Shown piece after piece: positions 32,847 through 42,776 of a stretch of DNA of 64,000 nt. This DNA comes from Tricholomella constricta. Its lineage: Eukaryota; Basidiomycota; Agaricomycetes; Agaricales; Lyophyllaceae. The notes beneath the pieces are model-generated. The model ran no database searches. It was not told the DNA's origin and saw only the letters and a program-made list of their open reading frames with translations. A program made the translations under genes and the position numbers. The stretch lies in NCBI GenBank assembly GCA_013368375.1, contig JAACJP010000017.1, positions 558,001-622,000 on the forward strand, written 5' to 3'. Every line of letters starts with the position of its first letter. The stretch's first letter is position 1.

Positions 32847-32908
32847 GCCGAGCGTCACAAACACGACAGTGTGACGTGTTGAGATTTTTTCTTCAGCACC
32901 ATCAACCG

Positions 32909-35203
32909 ATGGAGCGACCACCGCGCAATGACCGACCAGACAGGCCGGACCACCCAATGGGTGGTCCCGATAACAACGACAACGCGAGGGGCGGAAGAGA
33001 ATTCCGTCCCAGAGACAGCCGAAGGGATGGGGAGCGTGACCGAAAGCGGTCGCGATCCCCAACGAGAGGACGTGAACGGTCCCGAGAGAGGGATAGCGGT
33101 GGCAGATACCTGTCGCCGCAACGAGAGAGTGGGAGTGGCCGCGCGCGAGAGCGCTCACGGTCAGTGGAACAAGCAGCGAGCGCAAGCGAGCTGAGGTGGA
33201 CCTACAATGAGCAGGTCAACCTGATCAGTCACCCGAGAGGGTGTACGACGTGCACGGCGTATGCAGCGCACATGCTGATGGATTCCATCACGGAAGCGGA
33301 GGGCTTACAGAGAGCCCACCGCAAGCAGAAGGAACATATTAAGAGCGCCGACTTGGCAGCTCTTAAGGTTGAGAGGGAGGACTTGCGCAACAAGTTGCGG
33401 TCCTTCGATACGGATTATCGACGCTTGTGCGCCGATTATGATGAGCTTCGCGAGCAGTTCTATGCTCGCGAAAACGAGTGTAGGGAGCTGCGCGGGCAGT
33501 TGGAGGCTCGCGACAAGGAAGATGGAGGCGGGAAGCGAAAGCGCTCCCGCACCGACGACGGTGAAACCATCGCGTCGTACGAGGCAGGACCGACATCGTC
33601 GAGACTGTCTCCAGCGAGTCAGCTGCCGGTCAGACTACCGGCAGAACATGAGGATACAGACGCCAGTCATGGCGACTATATGGATATCGACGTGGGGACG
33701 TACCCGACCCCTGTCGAGGCGTACGGGGTATCCGCGCCCGTCGGGGCGCAGAATACGACGCCGGCCATTCGTAGGCCGGCGCCAGTCAACCTGGTGGCGC
33801 CGTTGGGGTCTACGGACCACATCAGGCTACCCGGCGGGGCTCATCTGAGCGCCGTCGATCATACGCTCCGATTTGGGAAGCGAGCGCAACGCGCCGCCGA
33901 GAACGAGCGAATGGGGCTGCCTCCCCCGCGGATGGGGATGCCTGCAGGAGGAACCGGGATGCCCGCGTCAGCGGGAGAGCTGGAGGCTTGGATAGCCGCA
34001 GCCAATATCCCAGGCAACGAGTTTGCGTTGCAGCGAATGAAAGCATTCGTTGCAGTCTGCCAGCAGATTGCAGACGCCAACCGCACGGAGGTGATGCGGT
34101 CGGCAATGACACAATGGCGACTCCCTACATGGGCGAAGGCAAAGCAGGCTGCCGTGACGGCGAAGTACGCCGTGGGCAAGGGGCCGAAACCTGTGAAGGT
34201 TCCGAACCCGAACTATGGTGACCCAACGGAGACCTGGGCAGCATGGTTGTACCGGAATCGGGCAACCATCATTAACAATGGCCGACCCCAGTATCCGGGG
34301 ACGGTAGTAGGACCTGGGGGAGAGTCCTTGACGCACATTCGCGGCATGAACATCATCATGCCACGCGCGCCGAGGCGTGTGGCCGACCTGGCGGCAATGA
34401 GGAATCGAACTCGATTCCTCCAAATGGCCTGTGAGTTGATGGGTACAGTGAATCTGTACCGCAACACGCTGCAATTGCTCGGAAGGAGCGTTGCAGAAGT
34501 CGAGACAGTCGAGCGGTTCGCACAGCCGCTCGACAATGTGACGATGGAAGACATCGCCGCATTTTTCGCTCAACAAGGAGTAAGCGTCGAACGTTTCGTC
34601 GACGCTCAGCCTTTCAGGATGGAGTGGCTCCGGGATTACCAGGGCGGCCACACCGAGGATCCCGAGGCCAGTGCCGTGTTTTCACGGATGGCCAACTATG
34701 CCTTGACCCAGCATGACTGGACTCAAGACACGTTGCCGGGGGAAGCGACGTGGTGGTATCCACCATCACGACGAACTAACGTGCCAGTAGCTGGCGCGAG
34801 TGGAGTATCGACGATGTCGATGTCCAGTATAGCAGGGTCATCGGCCGTAGGGTCGGTGACCGCGTCAAGAACACCGTTGACGGTGGCACACCAGTTGACG
34901 GCGGGAGTCCGGGCGGCCCTGAACTATGGGTCATCCGAGGCCGGACCCTCGGGGTCAGGCGCGGGGCCGTCGGGAAGTGCGACGACCTCAGGAGTAGCAA
35001 CAGCGGCGGCGGTATCGGCGCCCACACCAGGTCTCGGGGCTGGGGTGGGCAGTGTAAGCGAAGGGCCACCCGCAAACGCGGGGGGGCCCAGTGACCAGAT
35101 GCAGGGGACTGGCGGAGAGGTGCCAGACGACCCCATGGATGGCTCGGTCTCAGGGCGAGCACCGTCGGGGTTGGAGGACGGCGAGGTGGAGGGCACGGCG
35201 TGA
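32909..35203 (+). CDS. GypA-1 ORF3, unknown protein downstream of pol
   Basis: ATG 32909 starts a 764-residue frame; no function is known to me. The N-terminus is rich in R, D and SR/RS dipeptides (RDRKRSRSPTRGRERSRERD). A CTTC pair (GCTTCTAYAAHM-like, about 110) precedes a charged coiled coil (about 146-206, LKVEREDLRNKLRSFDTDY). GKRKRSRTDDGE looks like a nuclear signal. A helical domain (about 345-580) contains TWAAWLYRNRATIINNGRPQ, RVADLAAMRNRTRFLQMACEL and VNLYRNTLQLLG. The tail is S/T/G/P-rich and low complexity. No signal peptide or membrane segment is seen, so it is unlike an envelope. GypA-2 ORF3 has the same order of parts and a recognisably related helical domain. A TTTTTTCTTCAG motif just upstream (32885-32896) could act as a 3' splice site for a subgenomic message. 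Confidence 0.8.
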   Translation: MERPPRNDRPDRPDHPMGGPDNNDNARGGREFRPRDSRRDGERDRKRSRSPTRGRERSRERDSGGRYLSPQRESGSGRARERSRSVEQAASASELRWTYNEQVNLISHPRGCTTCTAYAAHMLMDSITEAEGLQRAHRKQKEHIKSADLAALKVEREDLRNKLRSFDTDYRRLCADYDELREQFYARENECRELRGQLEARDKEDGGGKRKRSRTDDGETIASYEAGPTSSRLSPASQLPVRLPAEHEDTDASHGDYMDIDVGTYPTPVEAYGVSAPVGAQNTTPAIRRPAPVNLVAPLGSTDHIRLPGGAHLSAVDHTLRFGKRAQRAAENERMGLPPPRMGMPAGGTGMPASAGELEAWIAAANIPGNEFALQRMKAFVAVCQQIADANRTEVMRSAMTQWRLPTWAKAKQAAVTAKYAVGKGPKPVKVPNPNYGDPTETWAAWLYRNRATIINNGRPQYPGTVVGPGGESLTHIRGMNIIMPRAPRRVADLAAMRNRTRFLQMACELMGTVNLYRNTLQLLGRSVAEVETVERFAQPLDNVTMEDIAAFFAQQGVSVERFVDAQPFRMEWLRDYQGGHTEDPEASAVFSRMANYALTQHDWTQDTLPGEATWWYPPSRRTNVPVAGASGVSTMSMSSIAGSSAVGSVTASRTPLTVAHQLTAGVRAALNYGSSEAGPSGSGAGPSGSATTSGVATAAAVSAPTPGLGAGVGSVSEGPPANAGGPSDQMQGTGGEVPDDPMDGSVSGRAPSGLEDGEVEGTA

Positions 35204-35332
35204 GGGGCGGGACGACAGTACCGCCCGCGAAAAAAAAAGAAAAAAAAAATTTCAGACATATAAAAGTATATGTCTATAGCCATAGAGAACACGATGGTGG
35301 ACTTACACAAGTCTACTATCCAAACAACGGAA
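35204..35332 (+). other. GypA-1 3' UTR up to a deletion junction
   Basis: It contains an A-rich run (35231-35250) and a short inverted repeat (ATATAAAAGTATAT). At 35332/35333 it abuts the truncated GypA-2 5' LTR. The GypA-1 polypurine tract, most of its 3' LTR and the first 55 bp of the GypA-2 LTR are missing, so a deletion spans both elements here. Confidence 0.7.
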
Positions 35333-35511
35333 ACCTTCTGGTAATGCACGACCATCTTTGTTATGCGTATATAAATGTCCTGTACAGTTTATGCTTAGAT
35401 AATCCTTTGCACCTTCACCCTGTACACGTACTTAGCAGAATCCCACAGATTGGTCTAGCTTAACGTGTCTGGTGTCTCGCAAGGATCCCCCAACCCCGTA
35501 CAACCGTTACA
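35333..35511 (+). repeat. GypA-2 5' LTR remnant (179 of 234 bp)
   Basis: It matches 53834-54012 without visible difference and lacks the first 55 bp. It includes a TATATAAAT box (about 35369). The internal region starts C-TTTTTT-AAGC right after CCGTTACA. Confidence 0.9.
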
Positions 35512-35625
35512 CTTTTTTAAGCTACCCAGCTTTGCTATCTGCTTAACTGCTCTCTATCGTCGACGTCGACTCGCTTATCAGCGCCATCACCATCACCACA
35601 ACCCTGAAACGAAGATCTATCTGCG

Positions 35626-38148
35626 ATGGATCCAAACCGAGCGCCACCGAGCGCTACCAGCTCTGAAAACACACCAACAATACAATCTATCGTCGATCCG
35701 CCAGTACCGCGACCACCTATAGCCTATGTGCCGCCTCAACGTCGTTCGGACGAAGTCGGGCAAGGTGTAGCAGCAGCAGAGGGACCAACAGCGGTAAGTA
35801 GCCTGGAGCTACTATCAATGCACGCCACAGAGCGCCCAGCCGCAAGGTTAGGCACTCTGGGGGTCGAAACTGCTGAAGATGCGAGTCTTAGACATGCATC
35901 GGACGATGGCCCCGTACGATTGGCTCTGCAACAAGCGTACGCCGCGTACGCCGCATCCCCGGCCCCCACTGCTGTGCCACAGTCTTCGGTACAAGCCCCG
36001 GTACACGCCAACACGGATAACCAGTCGGTTACGAGTGCGTACCTTCGACGACGGGCGTTATCGCCTGTCAGCTCGACGGCAGAATCGGACACCGGGACCC
36101 TGAACATCTTCAGGTTCTCGCCCCTCCTCAAGCGCCAGGTGCACCTCTACTGGTCAGAATACCAGTCGATGGTCCCAGACGCTAGTCAACGTACTCAGAT
36201 GAATGAGAACGCGCTAGGCTCCGCCTACGTACACTGTGCGATCATGGACACGGAGCCTGATACGAACAGTATCGAATTTGTAAAGCTAGTTATCGAAGGC
36301 ATTCGCTTCGAAATAGATAACTACTCTATGGCCACTGTCTTGGAAGCATCGAGGTCTTCGACACCGAAAGCTCCGCAAGCAACAGTAGGAACGACACAAG
36401 CAGCCGACAGCATCGGCCCTGTGATCACCACGCCTGTAAAAATCGAGGATCGTGTGGATGAAACACACGACGGCGTCAAACCGATTGAGGAAAGGCCTGC
36501 GCCTGCTCAAACACTACGGTTCACGACTGAGACATCACCGCCTGTGATACAAGTCCCTGGGAATGCATCCCGTCGATACCCAATGGCAGACTCGTGGGCA
36601 GACAGAGTCGCCCTCCAGCGCGAGCGGGATCGAGACTTGCAGCAACAGGGTCATTCGGTTTACGATGACCAGGGAGTGATCTTTATCGGACGTCAGCCCG
36701 TTGACCAAATGAAGAGCATTTATTTCGAGTCGATTGGACAACCTCACGAACAGGATAATAATGTGCAGAGTGCCCCCTACGATGAGCACCTGCAGGGACG
36801 TGATCAACAGCAAACATTTGCTAGAGATCGACCTCCTCATGAGACTCCCGTAGTTCGTACGCATTTTACCAATGCTCGTGGACGCGGTAGGGGAATGAGC
36901 GTCGTGAACCCTATATCCCGAAACCCAGGTAGATCAAGTGAAACCCCTGGGCATGGGTTCTCGATGCCTCCGCAAGTGCGGTCAACTTCCCGAAACCCTG
37001 GAGTCGCTGAAGCCGTGGAACAACACCGAGATTCTATGCATGTACGCTTGAAAGCGCTGCTAGAAGAACAACTCGGTACACCCCTGCAACTTCCCGAGGG
37101 TAGTAAATTGAGGCGATCTGACGCGTCCAAAACTATAACTCCATACGCTGGAGGAACCAAGTTTAGCGACCTTGAAAGGTGGCTAACGGACGTGTGCGTT
37201 CATTTAGCCGCATGCCAGTATGGTGGCGACGAACGCGACCGTGAACGCGTGCTCGTTGTACCAGAGTTTCTCAGAGGAGAAGCTAAGACATGGTACCAGC
37301 GCCACGTCGTTCATGTAAACCGTCGTCAACGCCATTGGACGTTTGAAGACGTCATTCTTGGATTGTATGATCGCTTTGTACAGCCGTCAACAATGCAGGA
37401 TGCACGAGAGGACTTCTACAATGCTACTTATAATGAGAGCATCGGAGTTCAAGGGTTTTATGACGAGCTCATGGACCACGCACAAAATATGGCTGTGTTC
37501 CCAGATGAATACACCGTGCGTGATACCTTCCTGGAAGGTATACCCAAAGATATGCTCGTCGCCCTAATTAAGGAAGGTGGATTGTCACCTGAGATAAATA
37601 CAGTCGATGAGTTTGTCTCCGAGGCGAAGGCGTATGAGTCTGCCTCTAAGACAGCTGCGCACTACCTTGCTCGAAACTCACGCCGTCGCTCGCGCCGGAA
37701 TCCCGAAGTAACATCTTCGAGGCCCCGCGGAGGTGGGCGAATCGGTACCACTTTCATTCGCAAGTCCGCCTTAGCAGGAGGACTACACGCGAGAGTGGTG
37801 GCTACGCCACTGCGTGGACGAGGAGGAAAGGTGGGAGTGCAAGCACGCCCCGCCCGAACTCGGGTGCGCCACCCAATAGACAGTTGGAACGCCCCCAACT
37901 GCATTCATCTCCGACACCGAATCCGTCACCAGCGGCAGATGTCATCTGCTACAAATGCGGAAAGAAAGGTCATTACTCGAGAGAATGTAAACAGAAACCG
38001 TACCCCGTGCGTGCTCAGATACGAGCAGCTCGGACCGCAGTTGATGAAGAGGACGATGATTCGGAAATGGATCAGGAGAATGAGGCTGATGACGAGAGTG
38101 GACATACCTCTGCTAATGAAGTGGATAATCCACCTGAGTCGTTGGTAG
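35626..38148 (+). pseudogene. GypA-2 gag, frameshifted before the zinc knuckle
   Basis: ATG 35626 (MDPNRAPPSATSSENT). The N-terminal half is low complexity, followed by glutamine/arginine stretches. The capsid core (KFSDLERWLTDVCVHLAACQY, VPEFLRGEAKTWYQRHV, EDVILGLYDRFVQPSTMQDA, GVQGFYDELMDHAQNM, FLEGIPKDMLVALI) aligns with the GypA-1 gag capsid. An R/G-rich region follows, after which the natural frame shifts near 37860-37890 into the frame starting PQLHSSPTPNPSPAADVICYKC. In GypA-1 capsid and knuckle share one frame, so I read this as an indel. A programmed shift is less likely but not excluded. Confidence 0.82.
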
Positions 38149-38768
38149 ACAGCGACAGCGATGAACTCATTGAGGTCGATGTCTATGATAATGACTACTA
38201 CTCCCGAGACAGCGAGACTGAAGTCCTGAGGGCGATAACGGCATTACCGTTGGATGAAACTCGCCAGATAAAGATGCGCAAAGTACATCTTCGCGCATCG
38301 AAAGTAGCTAAGGCTCGCCCAGCGCATAAGCGCGATGACAAGGAGTGTTTAGCCACATATGTCAATGTAGGCGGACACGACACGTGGACGCTATGGGACT
38401 CGGGTAGTACAACTACGGGTGTAACCCCGGCGTTTTCCCAGGTAGCGGGATTGCGCGTGTTCCCGTTGGACGCGCCAATAACGCTGCAATTGGGAACGAT
38501 TGGAAGTCGCTCGACAGTGAACTTTGGGTCTGATGCGTTAGTTAAAACACACGGATCTGAAGAAATGCTGTATGTCGATATAGCAAACTTTGACCGATAT
38601 GATATGATTATCGGTACACCGTTTATGCGAAAGCATGGAGTTATCCTTGATTTCGCGACGAATACAGTTGTGGTCAACAGTGTATCAACCGAAGCCACGA
38701 AGGTAGACCTCCGGGATACTGATGGACGGCTGCGCCGCTATCGTACCACGGATAAACCCCGGGATTGA
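37884..38768 (+). CDS. GypA-2 zinc knuckle and protease, ending in TGA CTC
   Basis: Zinc knuckle CYKCGKKGHYSREC (CX2CX4HX4C) opens the recognisable part, with no natural start codon of its own. An acidic linker (DEEDDDSEMDQENEADDESG) is followed by the aspartic protease (WTLWDSGSTTTGVTPAFSQ) and MIIGTPFMRKHGVILDF. The frame ends TGA (38766-38768) then CTC. The following pol is in the same frame, as in GypA-1. Confidence 0.85.
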   Translation: MERPQLHSSPTPNPSPAADVICYKCGKKGHYSRECKQKPYPVRAQIRAARTAVDEEDDDSEMDQENEADDESGHTSANEVDNPPESLVDSDSDELIEVDVYDNDYYSRDSETEVLRAITALPLDETRQIKMRKVHLRASKVAKARPAHKRDDKECLATYVNVGGHDTWTLWDSGSTTTGVTPAFSQVAGLRVFPLDAPITLQLGTIGSRSTVNFGSDALVKTHGSEEMLYVDIANFDRYDMIIGTPFMRKHGVILDFATNTVVVNSVSTEATKVDLRDTDGRLRRYRTTDKPRD

Positions 38769-38771
38769 CTC
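38766..38771 (+). promoter_or_regulatory. UGA-CUC stop between protease and RT, GypA-2
   Basis: GAT TGA CTC CCA, with the same frame open before and after, at the same domain border as in GypA-1 (TGA CTA). A UGA followed by C is a leaky context. Confidence 0.6.
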
Positions 38772-41700
38772 CCACGAGTCACAGTAGAAGACGTTCCGGA
38801 GGAAGAGGTGCACAAAATGCATAGTCTTCCGTCGGACGCGCCATGTCTACTGATGAGCGAGGAAGAGTATATAGATACTCTTCAGGGGGAGAAAGGGTCA
38901 ACCGAGTATGAAAAGAAAGACAAAACGCACAAAATGCAGCACAAAGAACCCAAATCTTCGCAAATCGATAATTTGGATAGCACTGAGGAGAAGGTAGAAT
39001 TACCGGAACCACAAGTGTCGCCACAAGTGGCGCAGGAGAAACCCAAGCGAACATTTTGGGATCGATCTGTATCACATCCGCACGTCGATTGGGCGTACGA
39101 TCCTCGAATGCCATTTGAATGGAACGAGGTAATTGTGTCCATGCGTGCATATACGCGAGTCCAAGCGCCTCAAGGCGAGATATATCGCAATGCGCGCCCA
39201 GACGAGATATCCGAACCGTCAGTATACGTCGGGACAATAGCTGGTAGTACTACAGGAAGTACGCCACAGTCACGACAAGTACGACTGGAAGTACCAGACG
39301 AGATGGAAGAACGGATACAAGCCCTCCGCGATAGGTATGAGAAACCAACCACGGAAGGGAAGCGACGAAAGGATGGGAATACAAAAATCAAAAGTAAACT
39401 CACTACTGAAGATTATCCCCGCCTACGTCAGCAATGGCATGATGAATTCCAAGATATGGTGAACGGAACTCCTAACACGTTACCACCGTGGAGGGAAGTT
39501 AACCATGAGATTCATTTAATTGATGAGAATGCACGGTATCACTATCACTTACCGCGGTGCCCAAATTCGCTGAGAGAAGAATTCCACGCGAAGATAAACC
39601 GCTATGTGGATGCTAAGTGGTGGGAGCCACGGTCCGTCAGCCAAGCAGCCCCACTACTGTGCATACCGAAGAAAGATGGTTCGCTACGAACTGCACTAGA
39701 TGCACGTCAACGAAACGATAACACCGTGAAAGACGTGACACCACTACCCGATCAAGAAATTATTCGGGAAGATGTGGCACGGGCGAAGATTAGATCAAAA
39801 ATTGATCTAACCGACGCCTATGAGCAAGTGCGTATACGACCAGAGGATGTACATAAAACAGCCTTTGCGACTATCGCCGGCACCTATGTCAGCAATATAA
39901 TGCAGATAGGTGACTGCAACGCACCTGCCACATTCCAGAGACTCATGACGTCAACCTTTCGAGACTTGATTGGTAGATTCATGCATGTCTACCTGGATGA
40001 TATCTTTATCTTTTCAGAATCGATAGAAGAGCATGAGAAACACCTACGAATAGTATTCGAGAGACTCAGAGCTGCTTCTTTGTATCTGAAATGGAAGAAA
40101 TGCGAATTATACGCTGAACGCGTTGATTGCCTTGGACACATTATCGACGATCGCGGTATACACCCTGATGTCGATAAACTAAGCCGCATACGCGAATGGC
40201 GAACACCGCGATCATATAATGATATTCAGCGGTTCGTCGGACTAGTAAATTACTTGGGTAACTTCCTACCTGATATTACTGCGTATACGGGACCCCTCAT
40301 GTCCATGACGCAAAACGGGTTGCCGTTTCATTGGAGACCGATCCATGATCGGTGTTTTCAAATGATAAAACAAATATGTTGTAGGACACCAGTCATACAG
40401 CCTATAGACGTTAAGAATAAAGACCCTACATGGCTTATATGCGATGCCTCGAAGACCGGCGTCGGAGCCATGTACAGCCAAGGACCCACTTGGCAGACAT
40501 GTCGGCCCGCTGGGTTCATGTCGAAGAAGTTCACGAGCGCTCAGCAAAATTATGCTGTACACGAGCTCGAAACTCTTGCGATTCTAGAAGCCCTATTAAA
40601 ATGGGAAGATAAATTGGTTGGTTACAATATCCATGTAATCACAGACCATAAAGCGCTAGAGTTCTTCAAAACTCAAGTAAATCTGTCACCGCGTCAACGA
40701 CGCTGGAACGATTATATGTCTCGGTTCACCTTTGACATTACATATGTAAAAGGAGAACTGAACAAAGTAGCTGATTGCTTATCCCGCTACTTTGAAGGAG
40801 ACGCACCTAATGAGGTGCAGAGTGTCAACGACTATGTACGCGCTGATGCGCGAATAGATCCAGACGGAGAGGATCTCCCACCTTCACGACTGCAAGAAGT
40901 GGCTGAACGAGTTATTGAAATTCGAGCCATGCAGGACGTGGAAGTGAGGCGTAGTCGCCGCCTCCAGGAACGGCGTGAGGATCGAGAAATCGAAGCCGCC
41001 ATCCTGGAAGAGTTTCAGCAACCTACCGTACAGTCTGAATCCTCGACCGGTCAACAACCGGATGGGGCTCCTTCAGAACGCGAACAAACATTGGGCGAGG
41101 CATTGTTTCAACAGCCCGCACCTGCGCTGCGTCCAGACCTACACCCACGGAATGGCGATGCTTCATTCCTGGAAGTAGTACGGAAAGGTTACAAAACCGA
41201 TAAATTGTTCACGGTAATAATGGACAAACCCGGTGAATTCACGCATTTTACACACCGAGATGCGTTAATTTGGACAACGAATCCAGCCGGCGTAGAAGTT
41301 CTATGTGTTCCTCGTGATCGTAAATTGATCACTCAACTCATAGAACAAGCACATACGTCCGTTGGACACTTTGGAGCCCAGCGTACCACGGAATACCTCC
41401 GACGCTGGTACTGGTGGCCCACCATTACCGCAGAAGTTCGCAAGTTCTGTCTAACTTGTGAGTCATGTCAGCGAGCCAAGGGTTTGAATCAAAAACCTGC
41501 TGGCAAAATACATTCGCTACCAGTGCCCATTAAACCATGGGACTCCATTGGAACGGACTTTATAGGCCCGTTCCCTGAATCAAAAGGCTATAATTACCTG
41601 TGGGTTATTATGTGCCGCATGACGAGCATGGTGCATTTAATTCCAGTACATACACGCATGACTGCGTCGGAATTGTCCTGGATATACATGCGCGAGATTG

Positions 41701-42635
41701 TTCGTCTGCATGGTCTTCCTAGTTCCATCGTGAGCGATAGGGACTCGAAGTTCACCTCCAAATGGTGGCGAGAACTTCACAAGATCCTTGGATCGAAACT
41801 GCTCATGTCCACATCGTTTCATCCTCAAACGGATGGACAGACTGAGCGTGCAAACCGCAGTATCGGACAAATATTCCGTACTGTGGTGCGCCACGACCAG
41901 AAAGACTGGGTCGATCGCGTAGATATGACCGAGTTCGCACTTAATGCGAGTATATCGGAGACAACCAAATACGCGCCATTCGAACTCAACAGCGGATACA
42001 TGCCCTCCATGATCAAGGAAATTCGCAGTGATAATGTGATTCCTCGGGGTATTCGCCAGTTCGCAGAACAAGCCCTTTCGAATCTCGCGGAAGCCCACGA
42101 TGCTATTATCGAGGCCCGCGTATTCCAAGCGCTGAATGCGAATAAACGCCGGAGTGATGATCCTAAGATTAGCACTGGTGATTTAGTTTACCTTTCTACG
42201 AAGAATTTAAATCTTCCAAAGGGTAGAGCACGCAAGTTGTGCCCCAAGTTCGTGGGGCCATATCGTGTATTGAAGGCGGAGCCAGAAACGTCAAATTATA
42301 CGTTGGAACTGCCCTCCGCGCTTCAGCAGCGACGCCTGCACGCGAAATTCCATGTTTCCGTGCTGAGACCGTACTACGCTACGGAGGACGCACTGTTCCC
42401 GAATCGAGCGCACCCAGAGCCTTACGACTTTGGTGCACCAGATGACCACGAGTGGTTCGTCGAGGAGATTCTGGGACATAGGTGGTCCGAGGGCGCCGTT
42501 GAATTTCAAGTTCGATGGTCCCTGGGGGACACTACGTGGGAGCCGCGTGAGCACTGCGAATCCCTGGCAGCTCTCGATAGATACCTCGAGCTCCAGGGGG
42601 TGAAGCGTATATCGCAGCTCGCAAAGCTGCGCTGA
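38769..42635 (+). CDS. GypA-2 pol: RT, RNase H, integrase, chromodomain-like end
   Basis: Intact frame from the TGA to a stop at 42635; its first ATG is 38817. RT: WWEPRSVSQAAPLLCIPKKDG, KIDLTDAYEQVRI, GDCNAPATFQRLM, MHVYLDDIFIFSES. RNase H: WLICDASKTGVGAMY, NYAVHELETLAILEA, ITDHKALEFFKT. Integrase: GHFGAQRTTEYLRRWYWWP...CLTCESC, IGTDFIGPFPE, IVSDRDSKF, QTERANRSIGQ. C-terminal chromodomain-like module WFVEEILGHRWSEGAVEFQVRWSLG with a TTWEPREHC motif. These enzymes make and integrate the cDNA. It is probably expressed as a gag-protease readthrough product. It looks undamaged. Confidence 0.93.
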   Translation, partial: LPRVTVEDVPEEEVHKMHSLPSDAPCLLMSEEEYIDTLQGEKGSTEYEKKDKTHKMQHKEPKSSQIDNLDSTEEKVELPEPQVSPQVAQEKPKRTFWDRSVSHPHVDWAYDPRMPFEWNEVIVSMRAYTRVQAPQGEIYRNARPDEISEPSVYVGTIAGSTTGSTPQSRQVRLEVPDEMEERIQALRDRYEKPTTEGKRRKDGNTKIKSKLTTEDYPRLRQQWHDEFQDMVNGTPNTLPPWREVNHEIHLIDENARYHYHLPRCPNSLREEFHAKINRYVDAKWWEPRSVSQAAPLLCIPKKDGSLRTALDARQRNDNTVKDVTPLPDQEIIREDVARAKIRSKIDLTDAYEQVRIRPEDVHKTAFATIAGTYVSNIMQIGDCNAPATFQRLMTSTFRDLIGRFMHVYLDDIFIFSESIEEHEKHLRIVFERLRAASLYLKWKKCELYAERVDCLGHIIDDRGIHPDVDKLSRIREWRTPRSYNDIQRFVGLVNYLGNFLPDITAYTGPLMSMTQNGLPFHWRPIHDRCFQMIKQICCRTPVIQPIDVKNKDPTWLICDASKTGVGAMYSQGPTWQTCRPAGFMSKKFTSAQQNYAVHELETLAILEALLKWEDKLVGYNIHVITDHKALEFFKTQVNLSPRQRRWNDYMSRFTFDITYVKGELNKVADCLSRYFEGDAPNEVQSVNDYVRADARIDPDGEDLPPSRLQEVAERVIEIRAMQDVEVRRSRRLQERREDREIEAAILEEFQQPTVQSESSTGQQPDGAPSEREQTLGEALFQQPAPALRPDLHPRNGDASFLEVVRKGYKTDKLFTVIMDKPGEFTHFTHRDALIWTTNPAGVEVLCVPRDRKLITQLIEQAHTSVGHFGAQRTTEYLRRWYWWPTITAEVRKFCLTCESCQRAKGLNQKPAGKIHSLPVPIKPWDSIGTDFIGPFPESKGYNYLWVIMCRMTSMVHLIPVHTRMTASELSWIYMREIVRLHGLPSSIVSDRDSKFTSKWWRELHKILGSKLLMSTSFHPQTDGQTERANRSIGQIFRTVVRHDQKDWVDRVDMTEFALNASISETTKYAPFELNSGYMPSMIKEIRSDNVIPRGIRQFAEQALSNLAEAHDAIIEARVFQALNANKRRSDDPKISTGDLVYLSTKNLNLPKGRARKLCPKFVGPYRVLKAEPETSNYTLELPSALQQRRLHAKFHVSVLRPYYATEDALFPNRAHPEPYDFGAPDDHEWFVEEILGHRWSEGAVEFQVRWSLGDTTWEPREHCESLAALDRYLELQGVKRISQLAKLR

Positions 42636-42776
42636 GGTGTGGCATGCAATGTGCGCCACACAGCCACAGCGTGGCTGGACTCGATCACTTCGATCGAGTG
42701 GAGCTCCGATTGGGGGAGCGAAAAATTTTCTCTCTGCCCCCTTGTGCACTACCACTATCACTAAAAATCGCACCTA

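Noticed and set aside
32909..35203. ORF3 as a retroviral-type envelope
   Set aside because: There is no signal peptide, no hydrophobic membrane segment and no cysteine pattern. The composition is arginine-rich and helical.
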